From contig NZ_RJVA01000011.1 of NCBI RefSeq assembly GCF_003751385.1, forward strand, positions 1 through 64,000: a stretch of DNA of 64,000 bases, read 5' to 3'. The DNA is from Desulfosoma caldarium. GTDB lineage: Bacteria > Desulfobacterota > Syntrophobacteria > Syntrophobacterales > DSM-9756. Each line of letters begins with the position of its first letter. The first letter of the stretch is position 1. Made by a program: the position numbers and the translations under genes. Of this stretch, positions 42,901-50,953 are shown piece after piece. The notes under the pieces are model-generated. The model was not told where the DNA came from, did not search any database, and was given only the letters and a program-made list of their open reading frames with translations.

Positions 42901-43455
42901 TCACATCGTGACCGGATTCTGGGCCATGGCACGAAGCTGCTGAAGGGCTTGGGGAATGGCTTTGCGGACAAGGACGGAACGCTCCATGCCTTTTGTCATC
43001 CAATCTTTTTCGTACTCGGGATGTCTCGGACAGAGAGGCGGAATTTCCCAAAGGGCTTCGGTCTCATAAATGGACGGATCACAGGCCATATCCAAAATCG
43101 GTCTTTCCATGCGGGGCGACCTCTGGACCCAATCCAAGCGGGCCATGATTTCAAATCGGGCCTGGTCGGTGAGGTAAAAATACCCGTTAAGAAGGCGACA
43201 CAGCGTCTCGAGATTGACAGATGTAAAGTGATCCCCATCGCCAAGCCCCTGAGTCACCATGATCAAGTCGTAGAGAGCCTTTTGAGCGTTCTGGTCTTCT
43301 GAGGCGAAGCGCAGCAGCATGGAATGGGTAAGATCTTGCCACCGGGTTTTTTCGTTCCACGGGTGGTCGCCCGAAAACAATCGGCGCCAGAGCCGAAAAG
43401 CTCGACTGGCCAGCTTTTGTCTTCTCATTTGGTCCAGGAAAACGACGTTATCCAT
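42901..43455 (-). CDS. Conserved hypothetical protein upstream of selB
   Basis: 184 residues, charged and Trp-rich at the start (LWRRLFSGDHPWNEKTRWQD), with MLLRFASEDQNAQKALYDLIM and YLTDQARFEIMARLDWVQR. No signal peptide or membrane helix, so cytoplasmic. No known domain is recognised. It ends 18 bases before selB and is probably co-transcribed with it and mvhD. A role in redox or selenium metabolism would be guesswork. Confidence 0.75.
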   Translation of the reverse strand: MDNVVFLDQMRRQKLASRAFRLWRRLFSGDHPWNEKTRWQDLTHSMLLRFASEDQNAQKALYDLIMVTQGLGDGDHFTSVNLETLCRLLNGYFYLTDQARFEIMARLDWVQRSPRMERPILDMACDPSIYETEALWEIPPLCPRHPEYEKDWMTKGMERSVLVRKAIPQALQQLRAMAQNPVTM

Positions 43456-43565
43456 GGTCCTGAAAGCGATTCCGTTAGGGTCTTGGCCTGTTAGGCAAGG
43501 TTTTTAGTGAAACTTAGGCCGTCAGTCCTTAACGATTTTCGTTATGTCTCGAAGGCTTCGGCTTC

Positions 43566-44030
43566 TTAAGCCTCAAGCTTTCTTTCGACTCCGGCGAACA
43601 TGGGGCCCATGGCGCGAACGCGTTCCGTGATGTCCCGGCAACATTGAGCGAACTGTGGTCCCATGGATGCCGAGTTGTAGACGATGCCGACTCGGTCGCG
43701 TTCCACGCCGACCGATTCAAGAATTTTTTGGACTTGAGCGACCCGCTTGGCAGCCTTGAGATTACCGGACACATAATGGCATTCACCAGGAAGACAGCCT
43801 GAAACGTACACGCCGTCCGCTCCATGTTCCAAGGGCTTGAGCAGATGCAAGATATCCACTCGGCCCGTGCACGGCACCTGCACAATGCGCACGTTCGGGG
43901 GGTAAGAAAGCCTCATGGCTCCGGCCAGATCCGCCGCGGCATAGGAACACCACTGACAGCAATACAGGATGACGACGGGTTCAAAGGCATCAACAAGGGA
44001 TGCGGACTCCTGCAGGGCTCTCTCGCTCAT
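43566..44030 (-). CDS. mvhD: MvhD/FlpD-type hydrogenase iron-sulfur subunit
   Basis: 154 residues that normally carry a 2Fe-2S cluster and pass electrons from a hydrogenase or formate dehydrogenase to heterodisulfide reductase-like HdrA. Conserved cysteines are in CCQWCSYAAADLAG (residues 24-28), VPCTGRV, and GCLPGECHYVSGN. ATG 44030 is chosen over ATG 44066 because AGAGGA lies 8 bases upstream. In relatives this protein is sometimes a selenoprotein; here all positions are Cys codons. No hdrA or hydrogenase gene is in the window. Confidence 0.9.
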   Translation of the reverse strand: MSERALQESASLVDAFEPVVILYCCQWCSYAAADLAGAMRLSYPPNVRIVQVPCTGRVDILHLLKPLEHGADGVYVSGCLPGECHYVSGNLKAAKRVAQVQKILESVGVERDRVGIVYNSASMGPQFAQCCRDITERVRAMGPMFAGVERKLEA

Positions 44031-44094
44031 GGGGGCATCCTCTGGGGCGTGGACCGACACAAACATAGCCGTCGTGCATCCGCGCCGGTCCTCT

Positions 44095-44186
44095 TGGAGG
44101 GGGCAAGGGGAATCGAACCTCCTCCCGGTTGATAAGACCGGGCCAGCGGGTTTGCAGCCCGTGGGGCGCCCAGCGCCGTTGCCCCC
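44095..44186 (-). tRNA. tRNA-Cys (GCA) with a selenocysteine-tRNA-like 8/4 fold
   Basis: Read on the minus strand from 44186. The acceptor stem is 8 perfect pairs, GGGGGCAA with TTGCCCCC. The D arm is compact (GGCGC-TGG-GCGCC). The anticodon arm CGGG-CTGCAAA-CCCG has anticodon GCA at 44155-44153. A long variable arm (CCCGGT...ACCGGG, 7-base loop) follows. The T arm GGAGG-TTCGATT-CCCC makes 4 pairs if one A is bulged. Then discriminator T73 and an encoded CCA (44097-44095). U73 and GCA are the cysteine identity elements; tRNA-Sec would have UCA and usually G73. Extra cysteine tRNAs with this 8/4 fold have been described in deltaproteobacteria as tRNA-Sec mimics and possible opal suppressors (from memory). 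It heads the mvhD-selB group, 64 bases before mvhD. Confidence 0.85.
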
Positions 44187-44425
44187 AAGAATCCGTCAAA
44201 AAAAGTAAGGCCTCTTCCCTTACCCGATTTGGCTCTTATGGAGAAAAGCCTAATGTGTCAAATAGGTAGTTCCGATAACATGCAGTTTTGGATTTTGGAT
44301 TTTTATGGAGTGTGAATTTCCATTCTTGCCAGGACGGGTAGGGCTGGCGTAAGGTGATGATGCAAGAGCCTTGAAAACCCACAGGGTAAAGCGGGGTCGC
44401 AGACGCCAATCCCAATGAAGAGCCT

Positions 44426-45160
44426 ATGGTCATGATCCTTTTTCGCAAAGTGAATAAGTGGTTTGGACCGCTGCACGTCTTGAAGGACATCGACTTTTCG
44501 GTGGATTCGGGAGAAGTCGTCGTGGTGTGCGGGCCCAGCGGGTCGGGCAAAAGCACCATGATTCGGTGCATCAATAAACTGGAGCCCATTCAAAAGGGAA
44601 CCATTGTGGTGGACGGTATGGATCTGAACGATCCGCGCACGGATATTACCAAACTGAGGGCCGAAATCGGGTTTGTTTTTCAGCAGTTCAATCTTTATCC
44701 ACACATGACCGCCCTGGAAAATATCATCTTGGCTCCCATGAAGGTGCGCAAGATGTCCAGAAAAGACGCCGAAGCCTTGGCGTTGGACATTTTGGACAAA
44801 GTGGGGATTCGCGAAAAAGCGGACCATTATCCCGCGCAGCTTTCGGGTGGCCAGCAACAGCGGGTGGCCATTGCTCGAGGATTGGCCATGCGGCCCAAGA
44901 TCATGTTGTTCGATGAACCCACATCGGCCTTGGATCCGGAAATGATCAATGAAGTGCTGGACGTGATGAAGAATTTGGCCAAGGAAGGTATGACCATGGT
45001 GGTGGTCACCCACGAGATGGGTTTTGCTCGGGAAGTGGCTCATCGAGTGGTGTTTATGGATGAAGGCCGTTTGATTGAGAGCGCGCCTCCCCAGGAGTTT
45101 TTTTCCAACCCGCAAAGTGAGCGAACGCGGTTGTTCCTGAGCAAGATTTTGAGCCATTGA
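44426..45160 (+). CDS. Polar amino acid-type ABC transporter ATP-binding protein, orphan
   Basis: 244 residues, GlnQ/HisP type: Walker [11 protein letters not shown]-loop [17 protein letters not shown], signature [16 protein letters not shown], Walker [16 protein letters not shown] and switch His [13 protein letters not shown]. It should power import of a polar amino acid, but no permease or binding protein gene is adjacent; it is followed by ilvE. Partner subunits must be elsewhere. ATG 44426 and ATG 44432 are both possible. Confidence 0.88.
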   Translation: MVMILFRKVNKWFGPLHVLKDIDFSVDSGEVVVVCGPSGSGKSTMIRCINKLEPIQKGTIVVDGMDLNDPRTDITKLRAEIGFVFQQFNLYPHMTALENIILAPMKVRKMSRKDAEALALDILDKVGIREKADHYPAQLSGGQQQRVAIARGLAMRPKIMLFDEPTSALDPEMINEVLDVMKNLAKEGMTMVVVTHEMGFAREVAHRVVFMDEGRLIESAPPQEFFSNPQSERTRLFLSKILSH

Positions 45161-45246
45161 GGGGGGGGAGGCTTCAAGGCGAGGAAAAGCGGGAAAGGAG
45201 AAAGGTCTCGGTAACCGCACAGGGAATTCCTTTGGGGGAGGTTTTC

Positions 45247-46320
45247 ATGGAAATTACCATTCATGCTGTGGCACCAGAACGGAGAAAGGATCGGCCAAAG
45301 GATGCGGAGTTGGTTTTTGGTAAAGTGTTTAGCGACCATATGTTTTTAATGGATTACGAGACGCCGCAGGGATGGTCCAACGCACGGATCGTTCCTTACG
45401 GGCCCCTGTCTTTGGACCCCGCGGCCATGGTGCTTCACTATGGCCAAGGCATCTTTGAGGGTCTCAAGGCCTACCGCGGTGCCGACGGGCGCATTCATCT
45501 CTTTCGCCCACTGGAAAACATGAAGCGTTTTAATAGGTCGGCTCAACGCATGTGCATGCCAGAAGTGGACATCCATTTTCATCTGCAGGCCATCGAAACT
45601 TTGGTTCGACTGGACGCGGACTGGGTGCCTCGAAGCAAAGGGGCCTCGCTCTACATTCGCCCCACCATGGTTGCTTCCGAACCCCATCTGGGCGTGCGGC
45701 CGGCCACGGAATACCTTCATTATGTGATCACGGGACCTGTAGGGGCGTACTACCCGGAAGGGTTCAACCCGGTCAAGATTTACGTCACGGACGAATATGT
45801 GCGGGCCGTGCGCGGTGGTGTGGGAGAAGCCAAGACCATGGCCAATTATGCGGCAAGCCTTCAAGCCCAGGAGGTGGCCAAGAAGAAGGGCTACACTCAG
45901 GTGCTGTGGCTGGACGCCGTGGAACGCCGCTACGTGGAAGAAGTGGGCACCATGAATATCTTCTTCCGGTTGAAAGACGAGCTGGTGACACCGCCTTTGA
46001 GCGGCTCCATTCTGCCCGGGGTCACAAGGGACTCGGTGATTCACCTGGCACAACATTGGGGCCTTACGGTGCACGAACGACCCATCACCATCGATGAAGT
46101 CCTGGACGCTATCGCGATGGGAACCATGAAGGAAATCTTTGGCACAGGCACGGCGGCGGTCATTTCCCCCGTTGGCCAGGTCTGCTACAAGGACAAGACC
46201 TACCGGGTGGGAAACGGCGGCGTGGGCGAATGGTCCCAACGTTTTTATGACGAATTGACGGGGATTCAATACGGCGACAAGGAAGATCCCTTTGGGTGGG
46301 TTCATACCATTGTTGCCTAG
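45247..46320 (+). CDS. ilvE: Branched-chain amino acid aminotransferase
   Basis: PLP enzyme (fold type IV) that interconverts Leu, Ile and Val with their 2-oxo acids, 357 residues. Motifs: LHYGQGIFEGLKAYRG, RFNRSAQRMCMPEVD, YIRPTMVASEPHLGV, the PLP-Lys region GGVGEAKTMANYAASLQAQ, VEEVGTMNIFF and EIFGTGTAAVISPVG. ATG 45247 follows TTGGGGGAGG. It fits the liv importer cluster downstream as a user of branched-chain acids. Confidence 0.95.
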   Translation: MEITIHAVAPERRKDRPKDAELVFGKVFSDHMFLMDYETPQGWSNARIVPYGPLSLDPAAMVLHYGQGIFEGLKAYRGADGRIHLFRPLENMKRFNRSAQRMCMPEVDIHFHLQAIETLVRLDADWVPRSKGASLYIRPTMVASEPHLGVRPATEYLHYVITGPVGAYYPEGFNPVKIYVTDEYVRAVRGGVGEAKTMANYAASLQAQEVAKKKGYTQVLWLDAVERRYVEEVGTMNIFFRLKDELVTPPLSGSILPGVTRDSVIHLAQHWGLTVHERPITIDEVLDAIAMGTMKEIFGTGTAAVISPVGQVCYKDKTYRVGNGGVGEWSQRFYDELTGIQYGDKEDPFGWVHTIVA

Positions 46321-46701
46321 GCACCTGAGGCGGCGGGATGCCCGCGAACGTTCTGTTTTGAGGCCCCCGGGCGCGTGGGGTGGTGCAGCGACGAAGCCCT
46401 CGTCGAGCGTTTGTGCGTCAAGCCGACGACAAGCGCGCGACGTGGTGCCTTTGACAGATTGAAAAACGTTTGGAGTGGCGGACGCCTGGACAACGTGACA
46501 CGCCGTGCGGCCCTCCACCATGCCTTCAGCCTAGGAGGGCGAACCGCAAGAGGAGTTCTTCCAAAGGACGAGCCTGAGGGAATGCTCCCTCCCGCGGGCC
46601 GTGTTGTGGAATATGCTTTGAGTCTTTGGACGAAGGAAAGACTTCAGAGTGCCTCGACGCCTTTGTCGGAAGAATGTCACAAGGTATTTGTCGAGCTGGG
46701 G
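46321..46701. other. Intergenic stretch after ilvE without a supported gene
   Basis: A 124-codon frame runs through this stretch and on to 46749 on the plus strand, but its product (MGWCSDEALVERLCVK..., Arg-rich) has no family resemblance and no ribosome-binding site. No other feature is seen before the small-RNA promoter at 46702. Confidence 0.4.
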
Positions 46702-46730
46702 TTGAATTTCTCACAGGGTGTCATTAGACT
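46702..46730 (+). promoter_or_regulatory. Candidate sigma-70 promoter of a small RNA
   Basis: TTGAAT at 46702-46707 and TAGACT at 46725-46730 are separated by 17 bases, 4-5 of 6 matches each to the consensus boxes. A short transcript ending at the terminator 46780-46818 would start near 46737. Confidence 0.4.
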
Positions 46731-46736
46731 CATACT

Positions 46737-46818
46737 AGGTGGGCGATAGAGACCTCGCCTTCTCCTAACCCCTCCTTGACCTGCCCGGCTCCCCCCTCCG
46801 GCCGGGCAGGTTCTTTTT
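46737..46818 (+). ncRNA. Candidate small RNA with CU-rich loop
   Basis: An approximately 80-base transcript is predicted between the promoter at 46702 and the intrinsic terminator. It has a 5' hairpin (GGCGA at 46742 with TCGCC at 46755), an unpaired CU-rich linker TTCTCCTAACCCCTCCTTGA, and the terminator stem. CU-rich single strands that match Shine-Dalgarno sequences are typical of trans-acting sRNAs. This is inference from structure; expression is unproven. Confidence 0.35.
46780..46818 (+). terminator. Intrinsic terminator between ilvE and serA
   Basis: Perfect 10-base arms CCTGCCCGGC and GCCGGGCAGG around an 11-base C-rich loop, followed by TTCTTTTT. It is oriented for plus-strand transcripts and lies 460 bases after ilvE, which suggests a separate short transcript. 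Confidence 0.85.
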
Positions 46819-46828
46819 AGAACACCGT

Positions 46829-48409
46829 CTATAACCGGACCTGTTCGACGGAGAGAATCATCGGATTGGCGCGCAGGGCGTTCAAAGCCTCCTCCGGCGC
46901 TTCGGTATCCAGGCGAATGATGGCCACGGCCTTATCTTTTTCCGGCGTGCGGCTCAAGTGCATGTTGGCAATGTTGATGTGAAAGGTGCCCAGGGTGGTC
47001 CCGATAAAACCGATGACTCCCGGAGTGTCCTTGTTCTGAACGATAAGGTTGATGCCTTCCAGTTCGGCCTCCAGCCGATAGGTGTTGAAACGAATAAGAC
47101 GGATTTCGTTCCCGGGGAAAACGGCGCCGGTGGCCGATTTTTTTTGGCCTTTACTTTCCACGGTGACACGGATGAGCCCCGTGTAGCCTTGAGTTGCTGT
47201 TGTGCGGGTGGCCGTCAGCTGGATCTTGCGTTCCTGCAAGAGCAGGGGGGCGTTCACCAAGTTGACCTTTTCGGCCAAAATGGGGTCCAAAAGCCCCTTG
47301 GCGATGCTTTGGGTCAGGGGGTCCAACGGCAGCTCTTGAAGTTCCGGGCCGCTGTATTCGATGTCCACCCTCTCGATGGGGGTGCTCAGTTGGCCGTGCA
47401 GGTGCCCGAGCTGTTCGGCGAGCCTCATGTAGGGGCGAAGGCGGTCGTATTCTCGAGCGCTCATAGATGGGAAATTGACGGCGTTACGAATGATACCTCG
47501 TTTGAGGTAATCCAAAATCTGCATGGCGATGGCTCGAGAGACGTTTTCCTGAGCCTGAGTGCTCGACGCTCCCAGATGGGGCGTGAAGATGACGTTGGGC
47601 AATCTCAATAGTGGGCTTCCCTCGGGAGGCTCCTTGGCAAAGACATCCAAGGCCGCTCCGGCCACATGCCCAGAGACGATGGCTTCATAAAGGGCCTCTT
47701 CATCGATAAGGCCGCCTCGCGCGCAGTTGATGATTCTTACCCCTTTTTTCATTTTGCTCAGGGTGTCCCGATTGATCAGGTTGCGTGTCTCGGCAGTGAG
47801 GGGCGTGTGGAGGGTGATAAAGTCTGCGCGAGACCACAGCTTGTCCAGCTCCACCCACTCGGTTCCCAAAATGGCCGCCGTTTCCGGCGTGATGTGCGGG
47901 TCGTGTGCCAAGACGTTCATTTTGAAGCCCAGAGCCCGATCGGCCACGATGGTGCCGATTTTTCCTAGGCCAACGATGCCCAAAGTCTGCTGATAGAGTT
48001 CGGTGCCCATGAAGCGTTTCTTGTCCCAGCGACCTTCCCGCATGGACTGGGTGGCCTGAGGAACGTGCCGGGCCAGGGCCAACATGAGCGCCATGGTGTG
48101 TTCCGCCGCCGCCATGGCGTTGGCTCCGGGAGTGTTCATCACCAGAATGCCTCGAGCGCTGGCGGCTTGAACCTGAATGTTGTCCACCCCCGTGCCGGCT
48201 CGGCCGATGACCTTCAAGCGCGGAGCGTTTTCCAAAAGATCGGCTGTGACTTTGGTGCGGCTGCGCACCACCATGGCGTCGCATTCCGGCAGTATTTCTC
48301 GAATAAGTTCGGCGCTGGGTTGATCCGGCGCCAGCACTTCCACGTCCGGATCGGCACGCAAAATGTCCAAACCTTGGGGATGCAGTCCGTCACAGATGAG
48401 GATTCTCAT
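46829..48409 (-). CDS. serA: D-3-phosphoglycerate dehydrogenase
   Basis: First step of serine synthesis from 3-phosphoglycerate, 526 residues, the long form. The catalytic region has VIGRAGTGVDNIQVQAASA, the NAD-binding LGIVGLGKIGTIVADRA, INCARGGLIDEEALY (catalytic Arg), ALDVFAKEPPEG and FTPHLGASSTQAQENVS (catalytic His). Then come the ASB domain and a C-terminal ACT domain (DTPGVIGFIGTTLGTFHINI) for serine feedback. ATG 48409. It lies 17 bases after livF in the same direction, so it may share the liv transcript. Confidence 0.95.
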   Translation of the reverse strand: MRILICDGLHPQGLDILRADPDVEVLAPDQPSAELIREILPECDAMVVRSRTKVTADLLENAPRLKVIGRAGTGVDNIQVQAASARGILVMNTPGANAMAAAEHTMALMLALARHVPQATQSMREGRWDKKRFMGTELYQQTLGIVGLGKIGTIVADRALGFKMNVLAHDPHITPETAAILGTEWVELDKLWSRADFITLHTPLTAETRNLINRDTLSKMKKGVRIINCARGGLIDEEALYEAIVSGHVAGAALDVFAKEPPEGSPLLRLPNVIFTPHLGASSTQAQENVSRAIAMQILDYLKRGIIRNAVNFPSMSAREYDRLRPYMRLAEQLGHLHGQLSTPIERVDIEYSGPELQELPLDPLTQSIAKGLLDPILAEKVNLVNAPLLLQERKIQLTATRTTATQGYTGLIRVTVESKGQKKSATGAVFPGNEIRLIRFNTYRLEAELEGINLIVQNKDTPGVIGFIGTTLGTFHINIANMHLSRTPEKDKAVAIIRLDTEAPEEALNALRANPMILSVEQVRL

Positions 48410-48426
48410 GGTCCTGCTCCTGGATG

Positions 48427-49146
48427 TCAGCCCAGATAGGCTTTTTTGATTTCAGGATCTTGAGCTAGCTCCCGAGCCGGGCCTTCCATCACGATGCGCC
48501 CCGTTTCCAAGACGTAGGCACGGTGAGCGTAGCGCAAAGCGAGGTGCGCGTTTTGTTCCACCACGAGAATGGTGGTGCCTGTCTCATTGAGTTCCTTAAG
48601 GACCCGAAACAGTTCCTGCATGAGCAGTGGCGAGAGCCCCATGGACGGCTCATCCAGGAGAATCCAGCGCACACCGGACATGAAGGCTCGGCCCATGGCC
48701 AGCATCTGCTGTTCTCCGCCGCTCAGTGTGTCTGCCCTCTGGTTTTTTCGGTCAGCCAGTCGAGGAAACAGGCCAAACACTCGATCCATGTCTTTGGCGA
48801 TGGCCCCTGTATCTTTTCGAGCGTAGGTGGCGATGCGAAGATTTTCCATCACGGTCAGGTTGCCGAAAATGTGGCGTCCTTCCGGCACCAGGCCGATGCC
48901 GTGCTTGGCCACTACCTCGTGGGGCGGCACATGCAGGAGGTTCGTGCTGCGAAATCGCACCGTTCCTTTCGTCACCACGGGCCCTTCCGGGGGCGGCAAC
49001 CGCATGATGCTGCATAGCGTTGTCGTCTTGCCGGCGCCGTTGGCGCCCAGCAAGGCCACCATTTCCCCCTCACGCACAGTGAAAGAAATGCCGTGCAGGG
49101 CTTGAATGTTGCCGTAGCGCACGTGCAGGTCTTTGACTTCAAGCAT
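48427..49146 (-). CDS. livF: Branched-chain amino acid ABC transporter ATP-binding protein LivF
   Basis: 239 residues, LivF branch: MLEVKDLHVRYGNIQALHGI start, Walker A GANGAGKTT, FPRLADRKNQ before the signature LSGGEQQML, Walker B ILLDEPSMGLSP and VEQNAHLALRYA. One of two ATPases of a HAAT-type importer. It overlaps livG by 8 bases. Confidence 0.93.
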   Translation of the reverse strand: MLEVKDLHVRYGNIQALHGISFTVREGEMVALLGANGAGKTTTLCSIMRLPPPEGPVVTKGTVRFRSTNLLHVPPHEVVAKHGIGLVPEGRHIFGNLTVMENLRIATYARKDTGAIAKDMDRVFGLFPRLADRKNQRADTLSGGEQQMLAMGRAFMSGVRWILLDEPSMGLSPLLMQELFRVLKELNETGTTILVVEQNAHLALRYAHRAYVLETGRIVMEGPARELAQDPEIKKAYLG

Positions 49147-49915
49147 GGCTCAGCTCTTCACTCCCAAGATAGGCCTGAATCACACGAGGGTTGCGCCGAA
49201 TGTCTTCAGGGGATCCATCCGCGATGGTTTCTCCAAAATCCAGCACCTGCACGCGTTCGCAGACGCTCATGACCACCCGCATGTGGTGTTCGATGAGCCA
49301 GATGGTCAGTTGAAACGACTGGCGAATCCAACGAATGGTTTCCACCAGTTGTTGGATTTCGCCTGGGTTCATGCCCGCGGCCGGTTCATCCAGAAGCAGG
49401 AGTTTGGGCTGGGTGGCCAGAGCTCGAGCGATTTCCAGGCGCCGCTGCAGGCCGTAGGGCAAGTTGCTGGGTTGTTCCTGAGCGTAATGGCGCAGCCCCA
49501 TGATTTCCAAAAGTTCTTCGGCAGTGCGCCGCACGGCGCGTTCGCGCCGCATGTAGCGGCCCGTGCGCAGGATGGTGTCCAGCAGCCCATAGCCGAGGCG
49601 GAAGTGTTGGGCGATGCACAGGTTGTCAAAAACGGAGAGGGTGTTCCAGAGCCGAATGTTTTGAAAGGTGCGGGCGATGCCCATGGCGGTGACCGCGTGC
49701 GGTCTTAGTCCCGCGATGTCTTTGTCCTGAAAAAGAATCTGTCCTTCCGTCGGCTTGTAAAACCCGCACACCAAATTGAATACGGTAGTCTTTCCTGCGC
49801 CGTTGGGGCCGATCAGACCCAAAAGCTCTCCGCCCTGCACGCTGAGGTTGAAATTGGCCACGGCTCGCAGGCCACCGAAGTAGTGGGTGAGTTTTCGAAT
49901 GACAAGGAGCGCCAT
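49139..49915 (-). CDS. livG: Branched-chain amino acid ABC transporter ATP-binding protein LivG
   Basis: 258 residues, LivG branch: LTHYFGGLRAVANFNL, Walker [54 protein letters not shown] in place of the usual signature, Walker B LLLLDEPAAGMNP and the LIEHHMRVVMSV switch. It pairs with LivF. Its start follows the livM stop directly. Confidence 0.93.
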   Translation of the reverse strand: MALLVIRKLTHYFGGLRAVANFNLSVQGGELLGLIGPNGAGKTTVFNLVCGFYKPTEGQILFQDKDIAGLRPHAVTAMGIARTFQNIRLWNTLSVFDNLCIAQHFRLGYGLLDTILRTGRYMRRERAVRRTAEELLEIMGLRHYAQEQPSNLPYGLQRRLEIARALATQPKLLLLDEPAAGMNPGEIQQLVETIRWIRQSFQLTIWLIEHHMRVVMSVCERVQVLDFGETIADGSPEDIRRNPRVIQAYLGSEELSHA

Positions 49916-50938
49916 CTAGGCCTCCTTTCCCGCGGCAAACCAGCGACGAAGCCTGGGAAAGACGTCCGTGAGTTCTCGGTTTCCAAGGAAGCCTTCGGGC
50001 CGCAGCAGCATGAGCAGGATGAGCAGAAGCGGAATCACCACCCATTTGATGACCTGTAGCGGTCGCAGCAATTCCAAGATCAGGGTAAAGGCCACGGCGC
50101 TCAAGACCGACCCGCTCAGGGATCCCATCCCCCCCAGATAGACCATGACCATGACTTCCGTCGATTTCATGATGGTAAAGGTCCCAGGGTTGATATAGCC
50201 CAAAATATGCGCAAAAAGGCCTCCGGCAATTCCGGCAAGACCGGAAGAAAGCATGAAGGCCATGAGCTTCATACGCCGCGTGTTCACGCCCATGATTTCG
50301 GCGGCGATTTCATCGTCTCGAATCGCCACGATACCCTTGCCGTAGGATGAAGACACAAAACGGTGCAGCACCCACACGGTAAGTCCCGTGCAAACCAGAA
50401 TCCACAGCATGACCCAAGGGATGTTCCACACCGCTTCCATGCCTTCGATGACTTTGCGCATGCCCATAAAGCCTCTGGCACCGCCGATGGCTTGAATGTT
50501 TTCCACGGAACTCTTGACGATGTAATTGACCGCCAAGGTGATGATGGCAAGATAGTCGCCTCGGGTGCGAAAGGACGGAAACGCCACCAAAAGACCCGCC
50601 AGAGCTGCCGCCACGCCTCCGGCAAAAAGCGTCACCGGAAAGAGGTACACGGCCGCCGAGGGCGAAAGCAATGCGGGCCCAAAAACCTTGTGCGAGGTAA
50701 ACAGCCACACGTTGAGGATGGAGGCCACATAGGCGCCGACGGCCATAAATCCTGCATGCCCGCAGGAGAATTCCCCCATGTATCCGTTGATCAGGTTCAA
50801 GGAGCTGGACAGGATGATGTTGATGCCGATGAACATCACGACGAGTTGCACATAGGGTGTGAGCCATCGAGCCTGACAGATCCAGAGAAGCACGAGAGAA
50901 AAAATGACGTAGAGCCAGAATCCTAGGAAGCGTCGCAT
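49916..50938 (-). CDS. livM: Branched-chain amino acid ABC transporter permease LivM
   Basis: 340 residues with eight or nine membrane helices. Family motifs are SLNLINGYMGEFSCGHAGFM, FRTRGDYLAIITLA, and AIRDDEIAAEIMGVNTRRMK (the EAA-like loop). One half of the membrane channel. ATG 50938; it begins 15 bases after livH ends. Confidence 0.93.
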   Translation of the reverse strand: MRRFLGFWLYVIFSLVLLWICQARWLTPYVQLVVMFIGINIILSSSLNLINGYMGEFSCGHAGFMAVGAYVASILNVWLFTSHKVFGPALLSPSAAVYLFPVTLFAGGVAAALAGLLVAFPSFRTRGDYLAIITLAVNYIVKSSVENIQAIGGARGFMGMRKVIEGMEAVWNIPWVMLWILVCTGLTVWVLHRFVSSSYGKGIVAIRDDEIAAEIMGVNTRRMKLMAFMLSSGLAGIAGGLFAHILGYINPGTFTIMKSTEVMVMVYLGGMGSLSGSVLSAVAFTLILELLRPLQVIKWVVIPLLLILLMLLRPEGFLGNRELTDVFPRLRRWFAAGKEA

Positions 50939-50953
50939 GCTCTTGTCCTGCCC

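Noticed and set aside
44095-44186. Calling the tRNA a canonical tRNA-Sec
   Set aside because: Anticodon GCA and discriminator U do not fit tRNA-Sec, which has UCA and usually G73.
44095-44186. Calling the tRNA tRNA-Leu or tRNA-Ser because of the long variable arm
   Set aside because: Anticodon GCA, the 8-bp acceptor stem and the very short D-loop do not fit class II tRNAs.
46375-46749. A 124-codon gene after ilvE
   Set aside because: No ribosome-binding site or recognisable product; the GC-rich sequence gives open frames easily, and its end overlaps the sRNA promoter.
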